Positions 1 to 7,099 of a stretch of DNA of 22,742 bases are shown here, one piece after another (position 1 is the stretch's first letter; every line of letters begins with the position of its first letter). The translations under genes were made by a program, and so were the position numbers. The stretch comes from Clostridiales bacterium (lineage in GTDB: Bacteria; Bacillota; Clostridia; Oscillospirales; Acutalibacteraceae), in assembly GCA_012522615.1 (NCBI GenBank), contig JAAYKB010000034.1, forward strand, positions 1 through 22,742. Reading direction: 5' to 3'. The notes under the pieces were generated by a model that was not told the DNA's origin, did no database searches, and worked only from the letters and a program-made list of their open reading frames with translations.

Positions 1-23
1 ACAGCGCATAGTATTTTTTTCAT
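1..23 (-). CDS. Start of a leftward gene, probable exported protein (partial)
   Basis: On the minus strand an ATG at 23 is preceded, 7 bases upstream, by a perfect AAGGAGG Shine-Dalgarno sequence (complement of 31-37). Only seven complete codons are in the window (M-K-K-I-L-C-A). Lysines followed by hydrophobic residues look like the beginning of a Sec signal peptide or lipoprotein signal, but this is too short to prove it. The product is unknown. The start is well supported by the ribosome binding site. Confidence 0.6.
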
Positions 24-484
24 TATGAAACCTCCTTATTACGTTATGATTTGGACTTGTGTAACTTGACTACAATGGATTGTTTACCGGTTTATTGCTT
101 GTTTTTTATTTATGGCCAAGGATTATTACCTATCCCCTCCCTATATCCGAAAAAGATTTTCTCATGTCTCTCGACTCTTTTCGGGCTATATGATTTCTTA
201 TTAAAACTTCTATATAAAATAAACATCCTGTATATATAAATATTAGCACTTATAAATAAAAACAACAAGATGACTTTTTGTCACTTTAGTAGGATATTAA
301 TACTTTTTGACCTTTAAATTGTGGTTGGATAAAATCTATCGCTTGGCAAAATGTACGTAGCAAAGTGAATTTAGACAACAACACTATATTAGTACTTTTG
401 CACAATACTAAACAAGCCACTAATCTTACTTAATGGTAGGAGATTAATACTTTTACTGTTAAATAATCCATCTATATGTTATAT
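24..484. other. AT-rich intergenic region with no recognisable gene
   Basis: I see no convincing coding sequence or structured RNA on either strand. A 62-codon open frame from 51 on the plus strand has low-complexity AT-driven composition, no Shine-Dalgarno site and no family resemblance, so I do not call it. The region holds the upstream sequence of the leftward gene that starts at 23, and a pair of similar direct repeats listed separately. A short TGAC-TTTTT-GTCA palindrome lies around 271-283. Confidence 0.5.
289..464 (+). repeat. Imperfect direct repeat pair (289-320 and 436-464)
   Basis: Both copies read GTAGGA, one differing base, ATTAATACTTTT, a variable stretch, then TTAAAT. Their starts are 147 bp apart. 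They lie in gene-free DNA upstream of the leftward gene at 1-23 and could be regulatory or remnants of a duplicated element. The AT-rich setting makes chance similarity possible. Confidence 0.4.
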
Positions 485-525
485 AAACAAACTGCCTCAT
501 ATTCAGAATATGAGGCAGTTTGTTT
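485..525 (-). terminator. Bidirectional hairpin terminator after the sulfhydrylase gene
   Basis: A perfect 20-bp inverted repeat (485-504 against 506-525) has a GC-richer core, CTGCCTC/GAGGCAG, with AAACAA/TTGTTT ends that give a U-rich 3' tail on either strand. It lies 45 bp past the stop of the leftward O-acetylhomoserine sulfhydrylase gene, so it most likely ends that transcript. It could also block rightward transcription. Confidence 0.8.
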
Positions 526-569
526 AAAATCAGTATTATTTTTTGTTGTAATTGCACGAAACGTGTTTT

Positions 570-1847
570 TTAGAATGCCTGCTCAATATCCGCAATAATG
601 TCATCAATATGCTCTGTTCCGATTGAAAGCCTGATGGTGTTGGGCTTGATCCCCTGTTTGACCAATTCATCGGCATTAAGCTGTGAGTGTGTTGTGCTTG
701 CGGGATGTATTACCAACGATTTTACATCAGCAACATTAGCAAGAAGTGAAAAAATTTCGAGCCTGTCAATAAATGTCTTAGCACGTTCGGCATCGCCCTT
801 GATTTCAAAGGTAAAAATAGAACCCGCGCCGCTCGGAAAATACTTCTTGTAAAGCAGATGGTCGGGATGGTCAATAAGAGACGGGTGATTTACCTTCTCG
901 ACCTGCGGATGACCTGATAGGTATTCAACCACTTTAAGAGCATTGTATATATGCCGCTCCACCCTGAGCGACAGGGTTTCAAGCCCCTGTAAAAACAGAA
1001 ATGAATGAAATGGGCTTAGTGCCGCCCCGGTATCTCTGAGCAATGTTGTCCTGATTTTCACTATATATGCGAGGTTGCCCGCAGCCTCGGTAAATATAAC
1101 TCCATGATAACTGGGGTTGGGTTTGGAAAGCCCGGGGAATTTGTCGTTTGCCGCCCAGTCGAACCTTCCCGAATCAATAATAACTCCCCCGATTATCGTA
1201 CCGTGACCACCGATAAACTTTGTAGCCGAATGCACTACAATGTCCGCACCGTGTTCAATCGGACGGAAAAGATAAGGCGTTGCAAACGTATTGTCTGCAA
1301 TCAGAGGTATGCCGTTATTATGTGCGATTTCTGCAACAGCATCAACATCAACAATAGTGCAGTTGGGATTGCCAAGGGTTTCAATAAAAATCGCTTTTGT
1401 ATCCGGTCGGATGGCCTTTTGAAAGTTTTCAGGGACACTGCCGTCAACAAAGGTTGTTTCAATACCGAATTCCGGAAGCGTGTTTGCAAGAAGATTATAA
1501 GTTCCGCCGTATATGCGTTTATCAGAAATTATATGGTCGCCTGCTTTGGCAATGTTCTGAATTGAATATGTCACGGCTGCGGCGCCCGATGCCGTTGCAA
1601 GGGCGGCAGCACCACCCTCCAAGGCCGCAATCCTCCGCTCAAACACATCAGAAGTAGGATTCATAAGTCTGGTATAGATATTGCCGCCCTCGCTCAAGCC
1701 GAATCTACCGGCCGCCTGAGTCGAATCCGCAAACACGTAGGCGGCTGTTGCATATATCGGTACTGCTCTCGCATCGGTTGACGGATCGGGCTCTTCCTGT
1801 CCCACATGAAGCTGGAGTGTTTCAAATTTATAGTTTTTATTTTTCAT
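570..1847 (-). CDS. metY: O-acetylhomoserine sulfhydrylase (PLP enzyme of methionine synthesis)
   Basis: The 425-residue protein matches the Cys/Met-metabolism PLP family (fold type I) in its long MetY form. It is predicted to convert O-acetylhomoserine and sulfide to homocysteine and acetate in the cytoplasm. Visible landmarks are YTRLMNPT near 58-65, GASA-like cofactor-phosphate residues ASGAAA near 86-91, the aspartate in ADNTFATP near 184-191, and the Schiff-base lysine K210 in HSATKFIGGHG. Length is typical for MetY and longer than cystathionine gamma-synthases (about 380). The ATG has a GAGGAG site (1856-1861) 8 bases upstream. It follows a 32-codon ORF and an Rrf2 regulator gene and shares their promoter region, which suggests control by sulfur or Fe-S status. 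A related gamma-lyase activity cannot be excluded from sequence alone. Confidence 0.92.
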   Translation of the reverse strand: MKNKNYKFETLQLHVGQEEPDPSTDARAVPIYATAAYVFADSTQAAGRFGLSEGGNIYTRLMNPTSDVFERRIAALEGGAAALATASGAAAVTYSIQNIAKAGDHIISDKRIYGGTYNLLANTLPEFGIETTFVDGSVPENFQKAIRPDTKAIFIETLGNPNCTIVDVDAVAEIAHNNGIPLIADNTFATPYLFRPIEHGADIVVHSATKFIGGHGTIIGGVIIDSGRFDWAANDKFPGLSKPNPSYHGVIFTEAAGNLAYIVKIRTTLLRDTGAALSPFHSFLFLQGLETLSLRVERHIYNALKVVEYLSGHPQVEKVNHPSLIDHPDHLLYKKYFPSGAGSIFTFEIKGDAERAKTFIDRLEIFSLLANVADVKSLVIHPASTTHSQLNADELVKQGIKPNTIRLSIGTEHIDDIIADIEQAF

Positions 1848-1889
1848 TATATAGTCTCCTCATTACAAATATAAATGAATATATTAGTA

Positions 1890-1988
1890 TTACATTAATT
1901 GATGTTTGATTTCTGCTATAAATTTTTCTGAAGCGCACATTCGTCCGTTCCTGAAATTATGACGAAGAGCTTTAATAATTGAAAACAT
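1890..1988 (-). CDS. Small 32-residue ORF upstream of metY
   Basis: The ORF has a perfect AGGAGG site (complement of 1996-2001) 7 bases before its ATG. It sits about 35 bases downstream of a consensus SigA promoter and ends 42 bases before the metY start. The predicted peptide begins MFSIIKALRHNF, contains NGRMCASEKF, and ends with an amphipathic stretch; it has one Cys, three Met in all and many basic residues. I recognise no family. The initiation signals are too good to ignore, so it is probably translated, either as a functional small protein or as a leader peptide coupled to metY. No attenuator hairpin is apparent between it and metY. Confidence 0.6.
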   Translation of the reverse strand: MFSIIKALRHNFRNGRMCASEKFIAEIKHQLM

Positions 1989-2028
1989 GAGCGTACCTCC
2001 TACTATTCATATATATTTTGTAGGACTT

Positions 2029-2063
2029 ATTATAACGGTAACCTTATTGTTTGTCAACCGTTA
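2029..2063 (-). promoter_or_regulatory. Consensus SigA promoter inside an inverted repeat (metY unit)
   Basis: On the minus strand, TTGACA (complement of 2052-2057) and TATAAT (complement of 2029-2034) are separated by exactly 17 bp, a perfect consensus. A 7-bp inverted repeat, TAACGGT at 2033-2039 and ACCGTTA at 2057-2063, brackets the spacer, so a bound repressor would cover both promoter boxes. The divergence from ordinary promoters and the Rrf2 gene immediately upstream make this a candidate Rrf2 operator. The promoter is firm; the operator is inferred. Confidence 0.8.
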
Positions 2064-2070
2064 AACCTGC

Positions 2071-2505
2071 TCAAATATAGTATTCGCACCCGCCGGTTCT
2101 GTTAACATCCGACAAATCCTTAAGGGTGACGGAATCAACATATCGGTTGATAACATCATACAGCCCTTCCCAGAAATGTATCGTAGGACAGTTGCTTCTA
2201 TTTTCACATCGGTTAATACCGTTCTCCATACATGCAACCGGAACCAAATCGCCTTCGATAACCCTCAAAATTTCACCGACCGAATACTGCTCCGGCGGCT
2301 TCGACAGCATATATCCTCCCAACGGTCCGCGGCTGCTTAGCAGCAGACCGGATTTCGTCAGGTTGGTAACAATCTGTTCAAGATATTTGACAGATATTTT
2401 TTGGCTTTCCGAAACATCCTTGAGAGAAACCCATTTTCCCGGGTAATGCCTTGCAATCTCGATCATCATTCTGAGTGCATACCGACCCCTGGATGATATT
2501 TTCAT
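2071..2505 (-). CDS. Rrf2-family transcriptional regulator (IscR/CymR-like)
   Basis: The 144-residue protein begins MKISSRGRYALRMM, the typical Rrf2 N-terminus. It has a winged helix-turn-helix (about 1-65, with SVKYLEQIVTNLTKSGLL and RGPLGGY) and a C-terminal dimer helix. Three cysteines, C92, C100 and C106, sit where IscR-type members bind an Fe-S cluster; a fourth (C140) lies near the end. The sulfur-responsive CymR lacks such a triad, so an Fe-S sensor is more likely. The chosen ATG follows GGAAAGGA by 12 bases; a longer frame reaches 2568 but its extra 21 residues fit no Rrf2 start. It lies directly upstream of the metY promoter with a possible operator, so it probably represses that unit and perhaps itself. 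Confidence 0.88.
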   Translation of the reverse strand: MKISSRGRYALRMMIEIARHYPGKWVSLKDVSESQKISVKYLEQIVTNLTKSGLLLSSRGPLGGYMLSKPPEQYSVGEILRVIEGDLVPVACMENGINRCENRSNCPTIHFWEGLYDVINRYVDSVTLKDLSDVNRTGGCEYYI

Positions 2506-2617
2506 TCGATATTCATATCCTTTCCGGGTTCTATGCCCGAAAAGGACATAAAACCTAACTGAAAACAACCTTAACGGGTGGGAGTTTGTTTAATCCCCTA
2601 GTGTTCTAGTATTATCT

Positions 2618-2646
2618 ATTATAATATTATACATATATGAATTCAA
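2618..2646 (-). promoter_or_regulatory. SigA-type promoter for the Rrf2 regulator gene
   Basis: TTGAAT (complement of 2641-2646), a 17-bp spacer and TATAAT (complement of 2618-2623) point leftward to the regulator start at 2505. Just downstream, ACTAG-AAC-ACTAG forms a short direct repeat that could be an autoregulatory site. The transcript would have an untranslated leader of about 105 bases. Confidence 0.65.
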
Positions 2647-2659
2647 GGAGCTATCATAG

Positions 2660-2687
2660 TTTTTACAATACAAATTTTTACAATACA
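2660..2687 (+). repeat. Two 13-bp direct repeats between divergent promoters
   Basis: TTTTTACAATACA occurs identically at 2660-2672 and 2675-2687, a 15-bp period, between the leftward regulator promoter and the rightward secD promoter. Tandem sites of this size are compatible with a DNA-binding protein, but none is identified. Confidence 0.6.
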
Positions 2688-2701
2688 TGTCCCCGCCAAT
2701 A

Positions 2702-2730
2702 TTGACTTTTAACACCGCTCCTTATATAAT
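2702..2730 (+). promoter_or_regulatory. SigA promoter for secD-secF, flanked by inverted arms
   Basis: TTGACT (2702-2707), a 17-bp spacer and TATAAT (2725-2730) give a strong promoter about 70 bp before secD. An 8-bp inverted pair, CCCCGCCA at 2691-2698 and TGGCGGGG at 2745-2752, flanks it. The right arm would lie in the 5' untranslated leader. The arms may be an operator or coincidental. Confidence 0.75.
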
Positions 2731-2799
2731 GATTACTATTGGTGTGGCGGGGTTGTTTGCATGCTCCCCACAATAAAGTAACCATTGGAGGACAAGCCG

Positions 2800-4209
2800 A
2801 TGAAGCGAACCAGAAAGCCCGTATTCTTCATCGTGGCACTGTTGATTCTCGCATTGGGATATACCACCATTTTCGGCGTGTATTCCTATTACGGCGACAG
2901 GCGCGATATCTATATCCGGGGAGCATCAGATATTCGTTTTGGCATTGATATTCGGGGCGGTGTCGATGTTACTTTCGGTCCGAAGGGCAATGTTAAAAAC
3001 GTAACCGAAAGCCAGTTAAACGGTATCAAGGATGTTATTGCCCAGCGTCTTGTTGGCAACAACATAACCGACTATGAGATTTATGCCGACAAGACGAATA
3101 ATCAGGTTATTCTTCGTTTCCCGTGGAAAACCGGAGAAGGGGATTTCGACCCTACCGCTGCTATTGAAGAGCTTGGCAAAACCGCACAGCTTGAATTCCA
3201 TATCGGTAGCGGAACACAGGTCAATACCGGGGACTATCAAAAGCCGACCGAAACCCCTGTGATTACGGGTAAGGATGTTGACAACGCACAGGCATTTATC
3301 CAGCAGAACGAAGACGGCACAACCGAGCCAGCGGTCAAGCTCACTCTTAAGCCGGAGGGGCGTAAGGCTTTTTCTGACGCCACCGAAAAACAGTTGAACA
3401 AAGGCACCATTTCCATCTGGCTGGATGACGAAAAGATATCCGATCCCAGGGTAAACAGTCATATAACCGACGGCGTTGCAATCATTTCGGGCGGTTTTGA
3501 GAAATATGCAGAAGCTTCGTCTGTTGCAAACCTTATCAATTCGGGTGCCCTTCCCTTTGCTATTGAGGTGAAAAGCAACGGCGTCATTGACCCCACTTTG
3601 GGTGAAAAATCATTGGATGTCATGGTGCTGGCGGGAATTATCGCTTTCTCCATTGTATCGCTGTTTATGATTTTCTATTATCGGCTGCCCGGATTTGTTG
3701 CCGTAATTGCCCTTATCGGACAGGTTGCCGGGTCGCTTGCGGCTATTTCCGGATATTTCAGTTTTATACCGAGCTTTACCCTTACCCTACCCGGCATGGC
3801 AGGTATTGTTCTTTCGATTGGTATGGGGGTTGACGCAAACGTAATTACAAACGAGCGTATCAAGGAAGAAATACGGTCCGGGCGCACGATTGACGGTGCG
3901 ATTGCAAGGGGTTCCAGCGACTCCTTCTGGGCAATTTTTGACGGCAATATAACTGTTATGATTGTCGCGATTATTTTAATGGGGGTATTCGGACCCCCGT
4001 CCGGCTTATGGGCTACCATTTTGAGCCCGATACTGCGCTGGTTCCCTGCATCGACGACCGGAGCGATTTACTCCTTCGGCTACACCTTATTTGTCGGCAT
4101 CATTTTCAATTTCCTCATGGGTATGACGGCATCACGTTTAATGCTTAGATCGGTTGCCCGTTTTAAATTCTTACGCAAGCCGTGGCTACTGGGAGGTGAA
4201 CGGGCATGA
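2800..4209 (+). CDS. secD: Protein translocase subunit SecD
   Basis: The 469-residue RND-type membrane protein partners SecF and SecYEG, using the proton-motive force to complete protein export. It has an N-terminal transmembrane helix (about 7-30), an external P1 region starting with DIRGGVDVTF, and a C-terminal block of five membrane helices (about 270-460). The block contains the signature GMGVDANVITNERIKEEI with the conserved Asp at 345. The ATG at 2800 has GGAGG (2787-2791) 8 bases upstream; a TTG at 2785 overlaps that site and is unlikely. It overlaps secF by 4 bases (ATGA), so the two are translationally coupled. The P1 head is short, as usual in Gram-positive bacteria. Confidence 0.96.
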   Translation: MKRTRKPVFFIVALLILALGYTTIFGVYSYYGDRRDIYIRGASDIRFGIDIRGGVDVTFGPKGNVKNVTESQLNGIKDVIAQRLVGNNITDYEIYADKTNNQVILRFPWKTGEGDFDPTAAIEELGKTAQLEFHIGSGTQVNTGDYQKPTETPVITGKDVDNAQAFIQQNEDGTTEPAVKLTLKPEGRKAFSDATEKQLNKGTISIWLDDEKISDPRVNSHITDGVAIISGGFEKYAEASSVANLINSGALPFAIEVKSNGVIDPTLGEKSLDVMVLAGIIAFSIVSLFMIFYYRLPGFVAVIALIGQVAGSLAAISGYFSFIPSFTLTLPGMAGIVLSIGMGVDANVITNERIKEEIRSGRTIDGAIARGSSDSFWAIFDGNITVMIVAIILMGVFGPPSGLWATILSPILRWFPASTTGAIYSFGYTLFVGIIFNFLMGMTASRLMLRSVARFKFLRKPWLLGGERA

Positions 4210-5174
4210 GCACATTCGGGAAAAATGTTGATTATATAGGTAATCGCAAATGGTTTTTCGGTATTTCAATAGCCATAATGGTCATCGGTTTGTTCATAAA
4301 TATTTTCTTGGGTGTTAAGCTTGATATTTCCTTTAAGGGCGGCACGCTTGTAAAATACAGCTTCGAGGGTACGCTTGACCGTGAGGATGTTGAGTCCTTT
4401 GTTCAGGAGAATCTAAAAAAGGATGTAAGCGTTCAGATTTCGAAATCGGCGGCCGATGTAAAAAGCATTCTTAACATCTCTCTTGCTGAATCTATAAATC
4501 TGGAAGAACAAAAGTCGTTGGACCAAGCCGTTTTGTCTGAGTATAAGGACAACAAGCCTAAGCAGCTGGACGTCAGTTCTTTAAGTCCGACAATGGGTCG
4601 GCTGTTTTTGTTGAAATGTCTTGTAGCCATTGCGCTGGCATCCATCTTCCTTGTAATCTATGTCGCTTTGCGCTTTAAAAAAATCGGCGGACTTTCGGCG
4701 GGCGCCATGGCATTGGTTGCGCTTCTCCATGACGTTCTGATCGCATATTTCACCTTCGTGGTTTTCCGTATTCCTCTCGACGACAACTTTGTGGCAGTTG
4801 TTCTTTCTATACTCGGCTTCTCGTTGAATGACACCATAGTTATTTACGACCGTATCAGGGAGAACCGAAAAGCCATGGGAAAAGATGCTTCTATCGGTGA
4901 AATAGTCAATGTAAGCATTAATCAGTCGTTCTCCCGCTCCTTCAACACCAGCCTTTGCACCTTCCTTGCGATTGGAACGGTGGCAGTAATGGCAATTGCC
5001 TTTAATCTTGATTCAATCGTCAGCTTTGCGGTTCCCATGATGATTGGCATCATATCAGGCTGTTACTCAACCATATGCATCTGCGGCCCGCTTTGGGTTA
5101 TATGGCAGAATCATAAGGAAGATAAGAAAAAGGAGCAAAAAGAGCAAAGGGTCGGCAAGAAAAAGAGGGCATAA
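4206..5174 (+). CDS. secF: Protein translocase subunit SecF
   Basis: The 322-residue partner of SecD has six predicted membrane helices. The first is at about 17-37 and is followed by DISFKGGTLVKY, the SecF external-domain start. The core signature GFSLNDTIVIYDRIRENRK carries the conserved Asp at 209, and NQSFSRSFNTSLCTFLA corresponds to the family's second motif. The C-terminus is highly basic (KEDKKKEQKEQRVGKKKR), facing the cytoplasm. Its ATG lies in the secD stop overlap. A hairpin terminator 40 bases after the stop ends the secD-secF unit. Confidence 0.96.
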   Translation: MSTFGKNVDYIGNRKWFFGISIAIMVIGLFINIFLGVKLDISFKGGTLVKYSFEGTLDREDVESFVQENLKKDVSVQISKSAADVKSILNISLAESINLEEQKSLDQAVLSEYKDNKPKQLDVSSLSPTMGRLFLLKCLVAIALASIFLVIYVALRFKKIGGLSAGAMALVALLHDVLIAYFTFVVFRIPLDDNFVAVVLSILGFSLNDTIVIYDRIRENRKAMGKDASIGEIVNVSINQSFSRSFNTSLCTFLAIGTVAVMAIAFNLDSIVSFAVPMMIGIISGCYSTICICGPLWVIWQNHKEDKKKEQKEQRVGKKKRA

Positions 5175-5213
5175 AACCTGCTGTTTCTTGTATGATTATA
5201 TGTTTGATAACCT

Positions 5214-5251
5214 CGACCGTCCAAACCCAAACAGGTTCGGACGGTCGTTTT
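5214..5251 (+). terminator. Intrinsic terminator after secF
   Basis: CGACCGTCC (5214-5222) pairs perfectly with GGACGGTCG (5239-5247) and is followed by TTTTGTATTT. An inner AACC/GGTT pair can extend the stem. Its position argues against the long upstream extension (from 5250) of the next open frame. Confidence 0.88.
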
Positions 5252-5292
5252 GTATTTAAGAATTTTTTACATAACAGACATCTGCAAAAGAC

Positions 5293-5321
5293 TGGACGAA
5301 TGGTTGCTTATGACTTATAAT
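5293..5321 (+). promoter_or_regulatory. Probable promoter for the DedA gene
   Basis: TGGACG (5293-5298, four of six matches to TTGACA), a 17-bp spacer and a perfect TATAAT (5316-5321). It lies just after the secF terminator and before the preferred DedA start, supporting separate transcription. Confidence 0.5.
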
Positions 5322-5375
5322 AAAGAACAGCATCTTACGGGAAAGCAGATGAGAATTAACGGGGGTTTTTGTTAT

Positions 5376-6023
5376 ATGCAGGAGTGGATACTAGATTCTA
5401 TTAAGGAATACGGTTACATTATTGTGCTTTTGCTCATAATGATTGAAAATATATTTCCGCCTATTCCCTCTGAGGTAATACTCACCGCCGGAGGTTTTAT
5501 GACAACAATCGAAAATGCAACAATGGGGGTCTGGGGGGTTATTATTTCGGCTACCATCGGCTCGGTTTTGGGAGCTGTTATTCTATATTCGATAGGTCGC
5601 CTTATCAGCCCGGAACGCCTTGAACGCATACTCGACGGAAAGATGGGCAAAATCCTTCGTCTTAAAAGCGAGGATGTTCGAAAAGCCCAAGCATGGTTCG
5701 ACAAGCGCGGAAAGCTGACCGTCTTTTTCTGCCGCTTCATTCCTGTCATTCGGAGTCTTATTTCAATCCCCGCCGGCATGACCCGCATGAAAATCCCTGT
5801 ATTCCTTCTGCTTACCACCATCGGAACATTTATCTGGAACATAGTGCTTGTTATGCTGGGAGCCGCAGCCGGAGAGTCGTGGAAGAAAATTGCGGATGTG
5901 ATGGGCGTTTACTCAAAGGTCGGTGTCATTGTTCTCGGAGTCCTCGGCGTTATTGCTGTAACTGTTTTCTACCTGAAACGCCGCAATAAAGACAAGGTAA
6001 ACACCATCAAGCCAAAAGAGTAG
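5376..6023 (+). CDS. DedA-family membrane protein
   Basis: The 215-residue form starts MQEWILDSIKEYG, the usual length and N-terminus for DedA. Members belong to the VTT/DedA superfamily, linked to flipping of polyprenyl or phospholipid carriers and to membrane homeostasis. Motifs are ENIFPPIPSEVIL near the N-terminus and the family signature FFCRFIPVIRSLISIPAG with R120, P123 and R126. There are several hydrophobic helices and a basic C-terminal tail. In-frame upstream ATGs exist (5310, 5349), but 5376 fits family starts best; the nearby GGGGG (5361-5365) is a modest ribosome site. Substrate cannot be deduced. A link to undecaprenyl-phosphate recycling for the nearby envelope-polymer genes is only a possibility. 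Confidence 0.88.
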   Translation: MQEWILDSIKEYGYIIVLLLIMIENIFPPIPSEVILTAGGFMTTIENATMGVWGVIISATIGSVLGAVILYSIGRLISPERLERILDGKMGKILRLKSEDVRKAQAWFDKRGKLTVFFCRFIPVIRSLISIPAGMTRMKIPVFLLLTTIGTFIWNIVLVMLGAAAGESWKKIADVMGVYSKVGVIVLGVLGVIAVTVFYLKRRNKDKVNTIKPKE

Positions 6024-6029
6024 AACCGT

Positions 6030-6058
6030 TTGATACATGGTCTGAAAAGTGTTATTAT
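6030..6058 (+). promoter_or_regulatory. Promoter with overlapping palindrome, upstream of the 6130 gene
   Basis: TTGATA (6030-6035), a 17-bp spacer and TATTAT (6053-6058). The -10 box lies within a palindrome, GTGTTATTATATAACAC (6049-6065: 7-bp arms, 3-bp centre), which could be an operator. It would drive the unit running through cwlD and radA to the terminator at 9229. Confidence 0.65.
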
Positions 6059-6129
6059 ATAACACGGTATAAAGGACAAATAATCCTTGCATACGCAGGG
6101 TTATCTTATATGAAAGGATATTGATTTTT

Positions 6130-7044
6130 ATGGCTGACACATCCAAAGAGCCTGTAAACCCAAAAAAAGAGAATGTTAAGCTCTCCGGCAGTGTTTTCTT
6201 GTGGACCTTCTTCGCGGCTGTTTTGAATATAATCATATATTTCTCCATGACAGTAATCTTTTCCGGATTATTCACCAAAAACATCGGTGAGGACATATAT
6301 GAGAAATCGGAGGACGGCTCCGTAAGTCTGGTAACTCGAATCATATATTCTGAAACAACGACAGGAAGCACACAGACAACCTCGGCTGCCGAAACGGCAA
6401 CAACAGCCAGTACCTCTTCATCGTCGTCCGGGGTAACGACCGGCACCGGAACCGCAACCGGTTCGACGGGTACGGAAGTCACCCAAGCCTCCGGAAGCAC
6501 AGAAAATACAACCCTACCCACCAATCAGTATAAGCAGTCGATTCGTTCCGAGATGCCGGCAGGCGCAGAGTCAGCTCTGGTTATTATTTCTCAAACCTTT
6601 ATGTTGATTCTTTTGGTAGCCATGGTTTATTCCAAGCTGTGGGAGCGTGGGGACAAGGATAACAACCGTGTAAACTTTAACAGAATGCCGGAGGATAAGC
6701 TGCGCGGGCTGAAGGTCGGGCTTATGGCAGCAATTCCGTCATTTGCTTTCTATCTGCTTCTTGTTGTAAGCAAGCTGGGTTTGATTACGGATAAATACTT
6801 TGCATTATACCGTTTCCTCAATATTTCGTTTATGCCAATCATAAACCGCCTTGCAGGAGCAGGAGTCAGCTCGAGCAGGGATGTTTCATGGGTTTCTTTC
6901 TTGGTCATACTGCTGACGCTTTCAGTCGTGCCGCTTGCGGCCCACCTCGCTTATATCTTGGGATACAAACAGATTTCAATCAGCGAAAAAATCATCTATG
7001 TAAACCCCGAAAAACGCAGAAAACGCAGGAAGAGAAGGTATTAA
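6130..7044 (+). CDS. Unknown membrane protein with Ser/Thr-rich external loop
   Basis: I do not recognise this 304-residue protein. It has a hydrophobic helix at 21-46, then a long segment rich in Thr, Ser and Gly (about 75-128, almost no charged or bulky residues). Further helices lie at about 149-167, 197-215 and 254-277, and the C-terminus is strongly basic (296-303, Arg/Lys). The low-complexity segment is probably outside the membrane, like a flexible or glycosylated wall-spanning linker. The ATG at 6130 has GAAAGGA (6112-6118) 11 bases upstream; the TTG at 6121 is too close. It is first in an apparent operon with cwlD and radA, 55 bases before cwlD. A role in the envelope or sporulation is suggested only by that position. 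Confidence 0.75.
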   Translation: MADTSKEPVNPKKENVKLSGSVFLWTFFAAVLNIIIYFSMTVIFSGLFTKNIGEDIYEKSEDGSVSLVTRIIYSETTTGSTQTTSAAETATTASTSSSSSGVTTGTGTATGSTGTEVTQASGSTENTTLPTNQYKQSIRSEMPAGAESALVIISQTFMLILLVAMVYSKLWERGDKDNNRVNFNRMPEDKLRGLKVGLMAAIPSFAFYLLLVVSKLGLITDKYFALYRFLNISFMPIINRLAGAGVSSSRDVSWVSFLVILLTLSVVPLAAHLAYILGYKQISISEKIIYVNPEKRRKRRKRRY

Positions 7045-7099
7045 TCTTATATTGGAATTATTTCCCCGAGGCTTTCATACGCTTTACGGGGTGATAATC

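Noticed and set aside
147..184. CCGAAAA/TTTTCGG inverted repeat as a terminator or riboswitch stem
   Set aside because: Only 7 bp with a 24-base loop, no U tract and no conserved aptamer core.
51..239. 62-codon plus-strand open frame in the left intergenic region
   Set aside because: No Shine-Dalgarno site, AT-driven hydrophobic composition and no family resemblance.
1104..1565. 153-codon plus-strand frame opposite metY
   Set aside because: Shadow frame of a well-supported gene; no family resemblance or ribosome site.
5250..5375. N-terminal extension of the DedA gene from 5250
   Set aside because: It begins inside the secF terminator tail and includes a likely promoter; the extra residues do not match DedA proteins.
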